Assembly (NCBI GenBank): GCA_944389475.1
Contig: CALXMM010000009.1
Location: 1-64,000 of the forward strand
Reading direction: 5' to 3'
DNA length: 64,000 nucleotides
Origin: an uncultured Clostridia bacterium
GTDB taxonomy: Bacteria > Bacillota > Clostridia > TANB77 > CAG-508
Of this stretch, positions 25,774-36,233 are shown one piece after another. The notes beneath the pieces were generated by a model. The model saw only the letters and a list, made by a program, of their open reading frames with translations, did not search any database and was not told where the DNA came from. The position numbers and the translations under genes were made by a program. The stretch's first letter is position 1; each line of letters opens with the position of its first letter.

Positions 25774-27048
25774 CTAATTTTTAGGTTCTATAACTGATAA
25801 AATCATTTTATCTTCTTTAAATTTATTTCTTAACATTTCGTTAGCATCATTAACATTAATTTTTTTCCATTTTTCTATGCCATCAAAAGAAACAATATTA
25901 TTCATATAATCCCTCATGAATGCTCTAGCTATTTGTGATGCATCATTATATGAAGTTATTAATCTACCATAAATTTTATTTTTAGTTCTATTAAAAGTTT
26001 TTTCATCTATTCCTTCGTTTATTAATCTACTAACCTCTTGCTTAAATTTCTCATACACTTTTTTTGGCTCTTTAGAAGGTGAAAATATCATCATATGGGA
26101 ATATATATTAGAATATTCATATTCCAAGTCCGGCTCTGATAATATTAGTCCTTCTTCATATAATTCCTTAAATAATTTAGAATTCTCATCAAAAATACAA
26201 TTCAAAATTATATTTAATAATAATTCTTTTCTTACAATATCCGTATCTTCTACTTCATCTTTAATTCCTATTACAAATGTAGGAATACTCACTTCCATTT
26301 TTTCTTCCTTAAATTTTTCGCATATTTCTGGATTTTCTTCCGGATAAATTCTATCTATCCTATCTTGCTTATCCATTTTTTCCATATTTTCTTTTATTAG
26401 ATTTATAATATATTCTGGTTCAAAATCTCCACAAACTGACAAAACCATGTTAGAAGGATGATAAAATGTATTATAACAATCATATAAAATATCTTTGTTA
26501 ATTTTATTTATAGATTCTACTGTTCCAGCCACATCAATTCTTACTGGGCAAGCATTATACATGCATTGTAAAGCATTTAAAAACACTTTAGATATTGGGT
26601 CATCATCATACATTTTTATTTCTTGTGCAATTATTCCCTTTTCCTTTTCTACATTCTCATCAGTATAATATGGATGAAATACATAGTTTAACAATTCTTT
26701 AAATGCTGGCTCAAAATTATCTATTGTTTCAAAATAATATGCTGTATGGTCATTTGTTGTATAAGCATTAGCCTCCACACCTAGAGCTGTTAATGTATCT
26801 AAACTATTTGTTCCATCTGCTTGTTCAAACATCTTATGTTCCAAGAAATGAGCAACCCCATCCGGTATTGTTACTTCTTGTTTAGTTTTAGGTTTTATAA
26901 AATGATTGTCAATTGAGCCAAATTTTGTACCTATAATCGCCATTTTTTTGTTAGTATTTTTCTTAGGGATAATAATTACTTTAAGTCCATTTTCCAATTC
27001 TTCAAAATATGCTTTTTCTTTTACTGTGTTATTTTCAATAATCTTCAT
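25774..27048 (-). CDS. ymfH: M16 zinc peptidase, active member (YmfH-like)
   Basis: 424 residues with the inverted zinc motif HxxEH at H67-F-L-E-H71, so catalytically competent. The third ligand is expected in the downstream helix around ENVEKEKGIIAQEI. M16 peptidases work as clam-shell pairs, and the neighbour upstream is the inactive partner. Cytoplasmic, with no signal peptide. The homologous Bacillus pair is ymfF/ymfH; the physiological substrate is not known from the sequence. GGAGG precedes the ATG; the gap to the partner gene is nine bases. Confidence 0.88.
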   Translation of the reverse strand: MKIIENNTVKEKAYFEELENGLKVIIIPKKNTNKKMAIIGTKFGSIDNHFIKPKTKQEVTIPDGVAHFLEHKMFEQADGTNSLDTLTALGVEANAYTTNDHTAYYFETIDNFEPAFKELLNYVFHPYYTDENVEKEKGIIAQEIKMYDDDPISKVFLNALQCMYNACPVRIDVAGTVESINKINKDILYDCYNTFYHPSNMVLSVCGDFEPEYIINLIKENMEKMDKQDRIDRIYPEENPEICEKFKEEKMEVSIPTFVIGIKDEVEDTDIVRKELLLNIILNCIFDENSKLFKELYEEGLILSEPDLEYEYSNIYSHMMIFSPSKEPKKVYEKFKQEVSRLINEGIDEKTFNRTKNKIYGRLITSYNDASQIARAFMRDYMNNIVSFDGIEKWKKINVNDANEMLRNKFKEDKMILSVIEPKN

Positions 27049-27057
27049 TATACCCTC

Positions 27058-28317
27058 CTAATTTCTTAAAAAGTATATAGTATTTATATTAATACTATTT
27101 GCTATAGTTACAATATTTTCTTTAGAAACATTTTCAATTTTGTTTTTGTATTCCTCTATTGTTGTTTTATTACCTGATAACTCATGACCAAAGTAATAAG
27201 ATATTTCGATATCTTGTTCTTCCGGAATATTATTTATTGTAGCTTCCAAAGTTCTTTTAGCTTGTTTTATATCATCATCTGAGAAATTTCCATTTTGCAT
27301 ATCTTGCAATTGTTGTTTTATTATTTTTAAAGCTTTATCATAATTATCTATTTCTATTCCTGCTCTTATAAAAATATTTGACTTTAATCTCATGTAATTG
27401 GAAGAAACGGTATATGCTAAACTTTCCTTTTCCCTCACATTTTGGAATAATTTTGAATTTGCACTGCCACCCAATATCGTGTTATACACCTGAGCCCAAT
27501 ATTGTTCTTCTGCATTTTGTAATTTTAAATCCATACCAATTACAATTTTGCCCTGTGAAACATCCATTTTATCTTCAACTAATTTTTCTGTATTACTATT
27601 GCTTAAAGAACCTTCTTTAACATATTCTGGCTCTCTATCTTGTAAATTCTTTATAATTTCGTTATTTTGTAATATTCTATCTACGTTCGTATTATTTCCT
27701 GATACAAATATGTCAATTTTACAAGTAGCAATCAAATTCTTATAATATTCATATAAATTTTGAGCAGTAATTTCTGGTATTTTTTCTACATATCCATATT
27801 TATAAATACCATATGGTTTTCCCTCATACATTTCTTCTACACATCTGTTAAGTGCATACATTGCCTTATTATCTATCTTTGAATTTATAATTTGCTCTAA
27901 ATGTTCTTTTTCCTGTTCTAAAAAGTTTTCATTAAATTTATCATTTTCAACATTTGGATTAAACACAATATCTAGTAACACTTTTATACTTTTCTCAAGT
28001 AGATTTTCTTTTTTAGGTAAATATTCCTCATTTAAACTTTCCAAATAGAATTTTAAAACATGGTTATCCCCTGACTTATCTATACCAGAATCAAATTCTG
28101 CACCATAAAGTTCTGCAAGTTTACTAGTAATTTCTTCTCTCGTTTTTAAATTCTTACTTCCTCTTTTTAGCATTAATGCAATAAGTGTATCTTTAGTTGC
28201 ATTTTCAAAAGTAATTGGAAATGTTAAAAACACAGCACAAAGATTAGTTTTAAATTTATTAGAATTAATATTATGAAATGTAATTCCATTCTTTAAAATA
28301 ACTTTATTATATGACAT
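27058..28317 (-). CDS. ymfF: M16 peptidase homologue without zinc site (YmfF-like)
   Basis: 419 residues with the M16 fold (LYGAEFDSG near residue 70, a C-terminal half with LGGSANSKLFQNVREKESLAY). The HxxEH motif is absent at the expected place near ALMLKRGSKNL, so it is a structural partner for the active protein encoded next. This active/inactive pairing is a known pattern in the family. GGAG stands before the ATG. First gene of the two-gene operon. Confidence 0.88.
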   Translation of the reverse strand: MSYNKVILKNGITFHNINSNKFKTNLCAVFLTFPITFENATKDTLIALMLKRGSKNLKTREEITSKLAELYGAEFDSGIDKSGDNHVLKFYLESLNEEYLPKKENLLEKSIKVLLDIVFNPNVENDKFNENFLEQEKEHLEQIINSKIDNKAMYALNRCVEEMYEGKPYGIYKYGYVEKIPEITAQNLYEYYKNLIATCKIDIFVSGNNTNVDRILQNNEIIKNLQDREPEYVKEGSLSNSNTEKLVEDKMDVSQGKIVIGMDLKLQNAEEQYWAQVYNTILGGSANSKLFQNVREKESLAYTVSSNYMRLKSNIFIRAGIEIDNYDKALKIIKQQLQDMQNGNFSDDDIKQAKRTLEATINNIPEEQDIEISYYFGHELSGNKTTIEEYKNKIENVSKENIVTIANSININTIYFLRN

Positions 28318-28375
28318 TTAAGTTTCTCCTTTTTTTCTAATATTCTTTACTATTTTTAATTTTTTATTCATATCT

Positions 28376-29872
28376 TTATTTTATGTAATAAATATCAAAA
28401 TCTGCAATTTCCCCTGTTTTGTTATAATTACTTTTAATAGAATCTTTTATTTTACTTGATTCCTGCTCTAATAAATCTTCATCATTTATTAAAATAAATG
28501 TATCTTTTAAATTTTTTATTTTGTTTAGTACTCTTTCTTCTCCTTGGTATCCCCAATTTCCTAAAAATGGCAAATCAAAATCCTGATTATTTTGTTTTAA
28601 TGCTATTTGATATAAATTTGCCTCTGTAGAGAAAATAACAACTTTTTGATTATTTTCCTCTTTTAATTTTATAAAATTTAATACTTGGCTCATCTTATCA
28701 TTTAATTCTGTAGATGAATTCATTCCAAAATATGGATTATCATATGTTGTTGTATAATTTTTATTTAAAATTATTCCTACAAAACTGCAAATATAGTATA
28801 TATTTATTGCAATAAATATTACAAAATATCCTACTAAAATATATTTAATTATCTTTATATTAAATATTTCTATCATTCGACTTACCAATTGTTCAACCAA
28901 ATAAGTGCAATAAACAACAGAAATAAGTGATGCTAATTCTATATGATATACATTAAATATTGGATATCCAATAAGTAGGCTTGGTAGCATAAAACATAAA
29001 AAGAATATGCTAACATTAATAATTTCATTTTCTAATGTCAATTGGAATTTTCTTTTAGCAATTATTAATCCAATTATAGTTAAAAAAGGAATTAAATAAT
29101 AAAAAAGATATGTCCAACTAATTGATGCATTATTTTTCGCAAACTCTCCCAATCCTAAAAAACAATAATTTATAAAATCTTTAAATTGACCTTGTATAGC
29201 AAGAGCTACAACCCATATAGCAGTTGCTAGTAAAAATACTACATATGTAGAAAATAGTTTTTTTATAATCGTTTTTATTTCTTTTCTGTAATTATAAATA
29301 GTAAATAAACTTAATCCAATTAAATAATATATACCTATATTTTGCTTAGTAGCAAACACAAGAGCAGCTACAATTCCTTGTTGAATCGCTTTTACTTCTA
29401 ACTTATCTTTTTTAATAATTAAGTACATTCCTAATAACCAAAAAAGTAAAGCTAAAACATTATAATTTGCTCCATTAGCATACAAAGTTTTCGCAAATGG
29501 TAAAATAATTAAACTTATATACACAATAGCTCTTAGAGTTGGTACTTTAAGTTTTCTTAATATATTTAAAATTAATAAAAATATTATCTCAAAAAGAATT
29601 ATCGCAAACAATTTATATGCAAAAAAGTTCATACCAACTACACTTAAAAATGCATTTGCTAAATAGAAAAACAACGGTGTATCAATTATATTATTTTGAG
29701 AATATAATTGTACTCCATTATGCAATTTATATACATTCGCAAATGTAAACAATTCATCCGAAACTCCTAATTTATTAAAAGAAAGAATTACTCCGGAAAA
29801 ACAAAATAATAGCAATAATGCACTATATATAATTTTATGTTTTTTAATATGTTCTTTAATCTTTTCTTTCAT
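28376..29872 (-). CDS. polytopic membrane glycosyltransferase (GT39/PMT or ArnT-like)
   Basis: 498 residues with about eleven to twelve hydrophobic helices and a large first loop containing SDELFTFANVYKLHNG and IIDTPLFFYLANAFL. The Asp-Glu in the first loop followed by an H/N-rich stretch and P-x-x-F-Y is the usual form of GT-C fold enzymes. These transfer sugars from a lipid phosphate carrier to the outside. Acceptor and sugar are unknown. GGAG precedes the ATG. It stands between yqeY and ymfF on the same strand. Confidence 0.7.
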   Translation of the reverse strand: MKEKIKEHIKKHKIIYSALLLLFCFSGVILSFNKLGVSDELFTFANVYKLHNGVQLYSQNNIIDTPLFFYLANAFLSVVGMNFFAYKLFAIILFEIIFLLILNILRKLKVPTLRAIVYISLIILPFAKTLYANGANYNVLALLFWLLGMYLIIKKDKLEVKAIQQGIVAALVFATKQNIGIYYLIGLSLFTIYNYRKEIKTIIKKLFSTYVVFLLATAIWVVALAIQGQFKDFINYCFLGLGEFAKNNASISWTYLFYYLIPFLTIIGLIIAKRKFQLTLENEIINVSIFFLCFMLPSLLIGYPIFNVYHIELASLISVVYCTYLVEQLVSRMIEIFNIKIIKYILVGYFVIFIAINIYYICSFVGIILNKNYTTTYDNPYFGMNSSTELNDKMSQVLNFIKLKEENNQKVVIFSTEANLYQIALKQNNQDFDLPFLGNWGYQGEERVLNKIKNLKDTFILINDEDLLEQESSKIKDSIKSNYNKTGEIADFDIYYIK

Positions 29873-29911
29873 TAGTTCTCCAATCTGTTTTAATTAATAT
29901 AGTTGACAAAT

Positions 29912-30355
29912 TTATTTATTCAATAACTCTTTTACACATTCACTAATTGTTTTTCCATCTGCACTTACACCTAATTTAGCTTTTGCTTGTCCCATAACTT
30001 TTCCCATATCTTTAATAGAACTTGCACCAGTTTCCTTTATTATTTCTTCAACAATTGGCATAATTTCTTCTTTACTTAATTGTTTTGGTAAATATTCTTC
30101 TATAATAGAAATTTCTTCTTTCATCTCATTAATTAGGTCTTCTCTACCACTTTTTTCATAATCTGGTAATGAATCTTTTCTTGTTTTTTCTTCCTTAGCA
30201 ATAATTTTTAAAATTTCATCATCATTTAGCTCTTTTCCACCATCTTTTTCTTTTTGTAAAATAGCTGCTCTTATCATTTGAACAACATTTTTTCTTACGG
30301 TATTCTTCTCCTTCATACTTGTTTTTAAATCTTCTAATAATTTTTCTTTTAACAT
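29912..30355 (-). CDS. yqeY: GatB/YqeY domain protein
   Basis: 147 residues, full family length. It begins MLKEKLLEDLKTSMKEKN and contains VVQMIRAAILQKEKDGG and a C-terminal GKVMGQAKAKLGVSADG, matching YqeY. YqeY resembles the tail domain of GatB, which touches tRNA in the amidotransferase; its own job is unclear. It follows rpsU, an order conserved in many Firmicutes, but here a terminator lies between them. Confidence 0.93.
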   Translation of the reverse strand: MLKEKLLEDLKTSMKEKNTVRKNVVQMIRAAILQKEKDGGKELNDDEILKIIAKEEKTRKDSLPDYEKSGREDLINEMKEEISIIEEYLPKQLSKEEIMPIVEEIIKETGASSIKDMGKVMGQAKAKLGVSADGKTISECVKELLNK

Positions 30356-30477
30356 AAATATTCCCCCTACTTCACTTTTTTAACTTAATAATATATGTTA
30401 TATACATTATAAACATATTTTTTCTTTATTCTTTCACATTTAAAAATTTGTTGCAAGTATTTTTATATAGCAAATCA

Positions 30478-30516
30478 AAAAGGTTGGAACTAGATGTACT
30501 CCAATTACCAACCTTA
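30478..30516 (-). terminator. terminator after rpsU
   Basis: AAGGTTGG pairs with CCAACCTT, followed by a T-run on the minus strand, just past the rpsU stop. Confidence 0.8.
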
Positions 30517-30530
30517 TTAAATCTTTTATA

Positions 30531-30704
30531 TTAATATTTTCTTTTTCTAGCTGCCTCTGATTTTTTCTTTCTTCTAACACTAGGTTTTTCATAATGCTCT
30601 CTTTTACGAACTTCTTGGATAACTCCATTTCTAGCACATTGTCTTTTAAATCTTCTTAAAGCATCTTCTATATTTCCATCTTTTACCTTAACTTCTGATG
30701 ACAT
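30531..30704 (-). CDS. rpsU: 30S ribosomal protein S21
   Basis: 57 residues: starts [20 protein letters not shown], continues with [20 protein letters not shown], and has a basic tail ending AARKRKY. This is the full S21 pattern; S21 helps mRNA binding on the small subunit. AAGGAGG precedes the ATG. It has its own consensus promoter and an unusually long, structured leader (about 30705-30878). Confidence 0.96.
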   Translation of the reverse strand: MSSEVKVKDGNIEDALRRFKRQCARNGVIQEVRKREHYEKPSVRRKKKSEAARKRKY

Positions 30705-30878
30705 TATATTCCCCTCCTTCCGGCTTCTTACAACTGTGGGATAAATTAAACTTTTTACTAAAAGTTTTTCTAATTAAGCCACCATTAAAATTACAAATTT
30801 CTTGGTGGGCTATAATTGGATGTACCCAAATAAGCTTAGGGTAATATTAATATATAATATCACCGTAACTTTTATAGC
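30705..30878 (-). promoter_or_regulatory. structured 5' leader of rpsU
   Basis: About 170 bases from the predicted transcription start to the rpsU ATG. It holds at least three hairpins: GGTGATATTA/TAATATTACC, AGCCCACC/GGTGGCTT and AAACTTTT/AAAAGTTT, then the ribosome site. Such leaders often bind the encoded ribosomal protein and repress it. I recognise no known riboswitch class. Confidence 0.5.
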
Positions 30879-30884
30879 TACTAT

Positions 30885-30913
30885 ATTATATATAAATAAC
30901 ATAAGCTTGTCAA
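30885..30913 (-). promoter_or_regulatory. consensus promoter of rpsU
   Basis: Minus strand: TTGACA, 17-base spacer, TATAAT. Confidence 0.85.
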
Positions 30914-30985
30914 TATGCTAATCGGCAAATTTTTCCATAATTTTCTCAAGTAGCTATAAAAGGTTCATTATTATTTTTGTTATTG

Positions 30986-31480
30986 TTAATCTTTTAACAA
31001 ATTTTCTATTTCTTCTTTTTTTAATTCAGTAACTTTACTTATCATTTCTATTGGCATATTTTCTGCAAGCATTTTTTTAGCTATTTTTAATTTTTCCGAT
31101 TTTTCTCCTTCTTTTATTCCCTCTATTTTACCTTCTCTTATTCCCTCTTTCTTTGCTTCTCTTCTATTCCATGCTATGTCTGAATTATGGTCACTTTGCC
31201 ATTTATCTCTTAAAAAGGCTAATCTTTGTACTGCCGCATCTCCTGTTAAATACTCATACTCCTTCTGAGCTTTTGCTATTTTTTCATTCTCTTTTACTGC
31301 CATTTTTACTTCCTCCTTTCTTTTATTCGCTATAAAATCTAACCATTGTCTTAGTTTTTTACTTCCTCCACTTTTTAATCCTGTATGATACAATCCTGCT
31401 GCATAAAATAAACTTCTTTTTATTATATTATGACAATCCTTTACCTGTAGTTCTATATCTACTGTTGTATTTTTATCCAT
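30986..31480 (-). pseudogene. remnant of Rpn-family (PD-(D/E)XK) recombination-promoting nuclease/transposase
   Basis: 164 residues, much shorter than the usual 280-330. It opens with VDIELQVKD, the position of the D...ExQ nuclease motif in Rpn/PF12784-type proteins, but the N-terminal part is absent. After LYHTGLKSGG it jumps to KKLRQWLDFI, so the middle is deleted as well. The C-terminal helical part with the GIREGKIEGIKEGEK repeat is intact and typical. It has a GGAGG site before the ATG and may still be translated, but nuclease activity is unlikely. Confidence 0.7.
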
Positions 31481-31944
31481 GTTCCTCCTTTATTGTAACA
31501 AATATTAAACTATTGTTCAACCATTTAGTAAAATTTAATTCCTAGGATATTATCTTTTTTTATTTCTGTTCCATTTGCGTTATATGTTATTGTACAATTT
31601 ACTTATCTGTCTGGTTTGGATTTATTTTAGATAACAAATTTATTTGATTAAATCTAATAAATAAAATTTATATTTGAAAAAAACAAAATTTTCGAAAATT
31701 TTTAACATAAAAAAACTAATTCTTAGGTAATATCCTAAGCAATTCTATTTAATCACATTTTTGTATTATTTTCAATCATTTTTCATCTACATTATTCGAG
31801 CTTTTTTTGAATTTATTAGGCTGTATTGTATTAGCATTTTCAGAGATTTCATACTCTTAAGACTTTTTTATTGCATTATTCGTATTTTATAAAAAAAGTA
31901 CCTACAAAGTATTTCTACTCTATAGGTACTCAATTTTTCATTTG
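31481..31944. other. gene-free AT-rich region with decayed sequence
   Basis: No intact gene. On the minus strand, near 31540-31595, a short open stretch reads TITYNANGTEIKKDN, which looks like a scrap of a surface-protein repeat. CCTAGGATATTATC near 31543 recurs in imperfect inverted form near 31725. The right end holds a terminator for the surface-protein fragment. Confidence 0.45.
31896..31933 (-). terminator. terminator after the surface-protein fragment
   Basis: AGTACCTA pairs with TAGGTACT on the minus strand, followed by seven T. Confidence 0.75.
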
Positions 31945-32601
31945 CTATTTTTTATTATTTTTCTTTTGTCTCTTTGTTAGAACTACTGCATATCTTAATG
32001 TTACACTTTCTAGTCCTACCAATGCTACTAAAGCTACTAATAATCCTAATGGAAATTCACCAGTTTCTACACTTATTGATACTGTTGCGTTATCCTTATT
32101 ATCTTTATCATTTCCATCTTTAAATCCTGGTACGTTATCTGTTTCTGTTAATGCTACTTCATTAACCTTATTACCCATATTGTTTCCAGATGTCTTCCAG
32201 TTTAATAATACTGTGTATTCTTTAGTTTCTCCGGCTCCTATTTCTGGTATTACCTTTCTTAGGACTCCGCCATTTTCTTCCCATGTTCCATCATTATTTG
32301 CTAAAGTCATTCCTTCTGGTAATTTGTCTTCTATTATTGCTCTTCCTTCTACTTCTCCTGTGTTCATTACTTTTATCTTGTACTCTACTTGTACACTTGT
32401 GTTCTCTGTGCTCTTTCTATAGATATCTACTTTTTCTAGTTTTCCATTTGTTGCATTTCTTCTATTTCCATTTACTATGATTGCAGAAATATCTTTTTCT
32501 ACTCCTATATTAAATGGTTTTGGTTCGTAATAATAGTAAACATCTATTGTGTTGTTAACCACATCTTTTCCATTTTCATCCTTTGTGATTTCTACTTTCA
32601 T
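31945..32601 (-). pseudogene. C-terminal fragment of a DUF11-type surface protein with membrane anchor
   Basis: 218 residues with no signal peptide and no ribosome site at the ATG, so the 5' part of the gene is lost. Residues about 60-130 match the DUF11/prealbumin-like repeat (VEYKIKVMNTGEVEGRAIIED, KLPEGMTLANNDGTWEENGG, IPEIGAGETKEYTV). The tail has one helix (about 185-205) and a basic end KRQKKNNKK, so it is a membrane anchor without LPxTG. Intact relatives are long cell-surface proteins. It lies next to another decayed gene. Confidence 0.7.
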
Positions 32602-32696
32602 TTTACAATCATTATTTTTTGGAATTGGACTTTAGTACTTTATCAAAATTCAAGAAAAGACAATACAAAATTTTAAAGTTTTAAAAAACCTGTTTT

Positions 32697-35600
32697 CTAT
32701 ATTTCTATCCTTTCTTTTCCTACGGTTTCCTGGAATTCCTTTAATATATCATCTGTTAAATATATCGCTCCACATGGTTTTAAATCTCCATCTTCCATTA
32801 TTTGTACAGGCATGTTATTTCTTTCTCCATGGAAGAAACGTATTAACCCTCTTAATTTGTCCTTTTGTGGTTCATCCATTCCATTTATGTCTATTGTTAA
32901 AATTCTTTGTTTTTCTTCTCCAAATGGTTTTATTGTTCTTGCAACAATCTTTGGTTCCTCATCTTCCCTAAGGCTTAGACGTCCTTCTACCATCACAATA
33001 TTTTCTTCTACTAAATATTTTGATGAGTCATTGTAACAATTTTCGAATACTATTATTTCTACAGTTCCATATAAATCCTCTACTGTTACAAATGCCATTA
33101 TCGTATTGTTCTTGGTGTATTTTTTCTTTACGCTTGTAATTATTCCGGCATATTTTACAAATTGACCATCTTTATATTCATTCTTTCTTGCAATATATTC
33201 TCCTTTATCTAAAACTGTACTTTGTAAATTTGCTAATTCTTTTAGTTTCATAGAATTTACATTTGTCTGTTGCTCTATTTGCTTTCTTAGCTTTTCTAGT
33301 GGATGTCCAGAAATATATATTCCAAGCATTTCTTTTTCCATAGATAGTAAATCTCTTTCTGAGAATTCTTTTTGCTCATTATATGTATATTTAAGTTCAT
33401 CCATATTTTCTTCTGGTGAGGCTAAGTCAAACATAGTAACTTGCCCTGCATAACTTTTTTTCTGTGTTTCTTGGATTGCATCCAATATACTTTCGAATGA
33501 TGCAAGCAATGTTGCTCTTGTTTGTTCAAAACTATCAAAGGCACCTGCTCTAATTAAACTTTCTATGCACTTTTTATTTACTGTTTCATTTTGAATTCTC
33601 TCACAAAAATCTGTAAAACTTTCAAATGGTCCGTTTTTATCCCTTTCCTCTACTATCGCATCCACTGCTCCAAGACCTACGTTTTTTACACTTCCTAAAC
33701 CAAATCTTATTTTTCCATTGTCAACTGTAAATTTTGTATAACTCTTGTTTATATCAGGTTTTAAAATATCAATTTTTAATCTCCTACATTCATCAATATA
33801 CATAGGGATTTTGTCTAAGTTTCCTAAAAAGCTATTTAATGTTGCAGCCATAAATTCTGCTGGATAATATGCTTTTAAATATGCTGTTCTATATGATACT
33901 ACAGCATAACATGCTGCATGGCTTTTGTTAAAAGCATATTTTGCAAATTCTGCCATTTCATCAAATATTTTGTTTGCAGAAGCCTCATCTATTCCATTTC
34001 TTACACAACCGGGTACAACTACATTTCCATTTTCATCAACTTGTCCATGAATAAATACTTCTCTTTCCTTTGCCATTACATCTAATTTTTTCTTTCCCAT
34101 GGCACGTCTAACTATATCTGCTCTACCAAGAGAATATCCAGCTAAATCACGTACAATTTGCATAACTTGCTCTTGATAAACCATGCACCCATATGTAACT
34201 TTTAAAATTGGAATTAATGCAGGATGGGTATATTCTGCATGTTCTGGATTCTTTTTATTCCTTATATATCTTGGTATTTGGTCCATTGGTCCTGGTCTAT
34301 ATAAAGAAACTCCAGCTATGATATCCTCCAAACAGTCCGGCTTTAATTCTTTCATAAAGTTTGTCATACCTTGGCTCTCAAACTGGAATATTCCAACAGT
34401 TTCTCCATTTTGCCACAATTTATATACATTAGGGTCACTCATATCTTTGTCGAACTCTACATCAATTCCCCTATTTGTTTTAACCAAATTTATTGCATCT
34501 TGTATAACAGTTAATGTTCTTAATCCTAAAAAGTCCATTTTTAATAGACCCAATTCTTCCAAAGTTGTCATAATATATTGTGTTGATATTTGGCCATCTC
34601 TTACATATAAAGGTACATATGATACTACTGGTTCTTTTGTTATAACTATACCACATGCATGTGTAGATGCCTGTCTAGGCATTCCTTCCAATCCCATAGC
34701 AATATCTAACATTTTATGAATTTCATCATCTTGTTCATATAAGTCCCTAAGTTCTTTGTTTTGCTCCATTGCCTTCTTAATTGTAATATGCAATTCGTTC
34801 GGTATCATTTTAGCTAATTTATCACACTCTGCATATGGCATATCTAAAGCCCTTCCAACATCACGAATTACCATTCTAGCAGACATAGTTCCAAAAGTAA
34901 TAATCTGAGAAACATGGTCCTTACCATATTTTTTCTCTACATATTCTATTACTTCTCCTCTTCTTTCATAGTCAAAGTCAACATCAAAATCGGGCATACT
35001 AACTCTTTCCGGATTTAAAAATCTCTCAAAAAGCAAATTGTACTTCATTGGGTCTATATCCGTTATTCCAATTGCATAAGCTAAAATAGAACCTGCACCA
35101 GAACCACGCCCTGGTCCAACAGATATTCCCTGTGATTTAGCATAATTTATATAATCCCAAACTATTAAATAATAGTCAACATATCCCATTTGGGAGATAA
35201 TCTTAAGCTCATATGCTGCTCTATCCAAAATTTCCTGTGATGGATTATCTCCATATCTTCTCTTTATTCCATCATCACATAATTTTTTAAAATAATCATA
35301 ATGTGTAGGATATTCAGGTGGTACATCATAATTAGGAAGTATTGTATGTCCAAACTCAAACTCCACATTACATTTTTCTGCTATTTTAACTGTGTTTTCG
35401 ATTGCATCTGGGAAATTTTTAAAATATTCAGCCATTTCCTCAGGAGATTTAACATATAATTCATCTGTATCAAATCTCATTCTATCTTCATCAGTCATTC
35501 TCTTACCAGTTTGTATACAAAGTAGTACTTCATGATTATATGCATCTTCTCTTTTTAAGTAATGAGCATCATTTGTGGCTACAATAGGAATATTCAATCT

Positions 35601-36179
35601 CCTTGCAATTTGTATAATTTTTTGATTAACCATAACTTGTTCTTTAACGCCATTATTTTGAACTTCCAAATAATAGTCTTCTCCAAAAACATTATGATGC
35701 CACTTGGCAACATTCTCCGCCTCTTCTATATTTCCATTTAAAATTTCCTGACTAACATTACCAGCCAAACAACCACTTAAACAAATTAGCCCCTCATGAT
35801 ATTTCTCTAACAACTCCCTATCAATACGTGGTTTATAATAATATCCCTCTATAAAACCTAAAGAAACCAATTTGCTCAAGTTTTTATACCCTTGGTTATT
35901 CTTAGCAAGCAAAATTAAATGATAATACTTTTTATCTTGAGGTTCTTTATCAAATCTAGTCCTAGAAGCCACGTAAACCTCACAACCAATAATAGGTTTA
36001 ATCCCCTCTTTTTTGCAAGCTTTATAAAAGTCAATAACACCATACATAACTCCATGGTCAGTTATTGCCATCGCATTCATACCAAGCTCTTTCGCCCTAA
36101 CAGGCAAATCTTTAATTCTATTCGCACCATCCAACAAACTAAATTCGCTGTGAATATGTAAATGTACAAAATCCGGCAT
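32697..36179 (-). CDS. dnaE: DNA polymerase III alpha subunit
   Basis: 1160 residues, normal for bacterial DnaE. The PHP domain at the N-terminus starts FVHLHIHSEFSLLDG. The catalytic palm carries PDFDVDF near residue 396, with SVGPGRGSGAGSILAY before it and the helix-hairpin-helix region later. An OB fold (VKYAGIITSVKKKYTKNN) lies near 1005. It is the replicative polymerase subunit. It has its own promoter at 36234-36262 and follows no other gene closely. GGAG precedes the ATG. Confidence 0.97.
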   Translation of the reverse strand: MPDFVHLHIHSEFSLLDGANRIKDLPVRAKELGMNAMAITDHGVMYGVIDFYKACKKEGIKPIIGCEVYVASRTRFDKEPQDKKYYHLILLAKNNQGYKNLSKLVSLGFIEGYYYKPRIDRELLEKYHEGLICLSGCLAGNVSQEILNGNIEEAENVAKWHHNVFGEDYYLEVQNNGVKEQVMVNQKIIQIARRLNIPIVATNDAHYLKREDAYNHEVLLCIQTGKRMTDEDRMRFDTDELYVKSPEEMAEYFKNFPDAIENTVKIAEKCNVEFEFGHTILPNYDVPPEYPTHYDYFKKLCDDGIKRRYGDNPSQEILDRAAYELKIISQMGYVDYYLIVWDYINYAKSQGISVGPGRGSGAGSILAYAIGITDIDPMKYNLLFERFLNPERVSMPDFDVDFDYERRGEVIEYVEKKYGKDHVSQIITFGTMSARMVIRDVGRALDMPYAECDKLAKMIPNELHITIKKAMEQNKELRDLYEQDDEIHKMLDIAMGLEGMPRQASTHACGIVITKEPVVSYVPLYVRDGQISTQYIMTTLEELGLLKMDFLGLRTLTVIQDAINLVKTNRGIDVEFDKDMSDPNVYKLWQNGETVGIFQFESQGMTNFMKELKPDCLEDIIAGVSLYRPGPMDQIPRYIRNKKNPEHAEYTHPALIPILKVTYGCMVYQEQVMQIVRDLAGYSLGRADIVRRAMGKKKLDVMAKEREVFIHGQVDENGNVVVPGCVRNGIDEASANKIFDEMAEFAKYAFNKSHAACYAVVSYRTAYLKAYYPAEFMAATLNSFLGNLDKIPMYIDECRRLKIDILKPDINKSYTKFTVDNGKIRFGLGSVKNVGLGAVDAIVEERDKNGPFESFTDFCERIQNETVNKKCIESLIRAGAFDSFEQTRATLLASFESILDAIQETQKKSYAGQVTMFDLASPEENMDELKYTYNEQKEFSERDLLSMEKEMLGIYISGHPLEKLRKQIEQQTNVNSMKLKELANLQSTVLDKGEYIARKNEYKDGQFVKYAGIITSVKKKYTKNNTIMAFVTVEDLYGTVEIIVFENCYNDSSKYLVEENIVMVEGRLSLREDEEPKIVARTIKPFGEEKQRILTIDINGMDEPQKDKLRGLIRFFHGERNNMPVQIMEDGDLKPCGAIYLTDDILKEFQETVGKERIEI

Positions 36180-36233
36180 TTTTCTCTCCTTTTGAACTTT
36201 TTGTCTCCAATGTTCTTATTAATTCTTCTTGCT

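Noticed and set aside
30986-31480. Active Rpn nuclease
   Set aside because: The N-terminal and middle parts of the nuclease domain are missing, so catalysis is not credible.
31945-32601. Sortase-anchored surface protein
   Set aside because: No LPxTG-like motif before the terminal helix, and the N-terminal part is gone.
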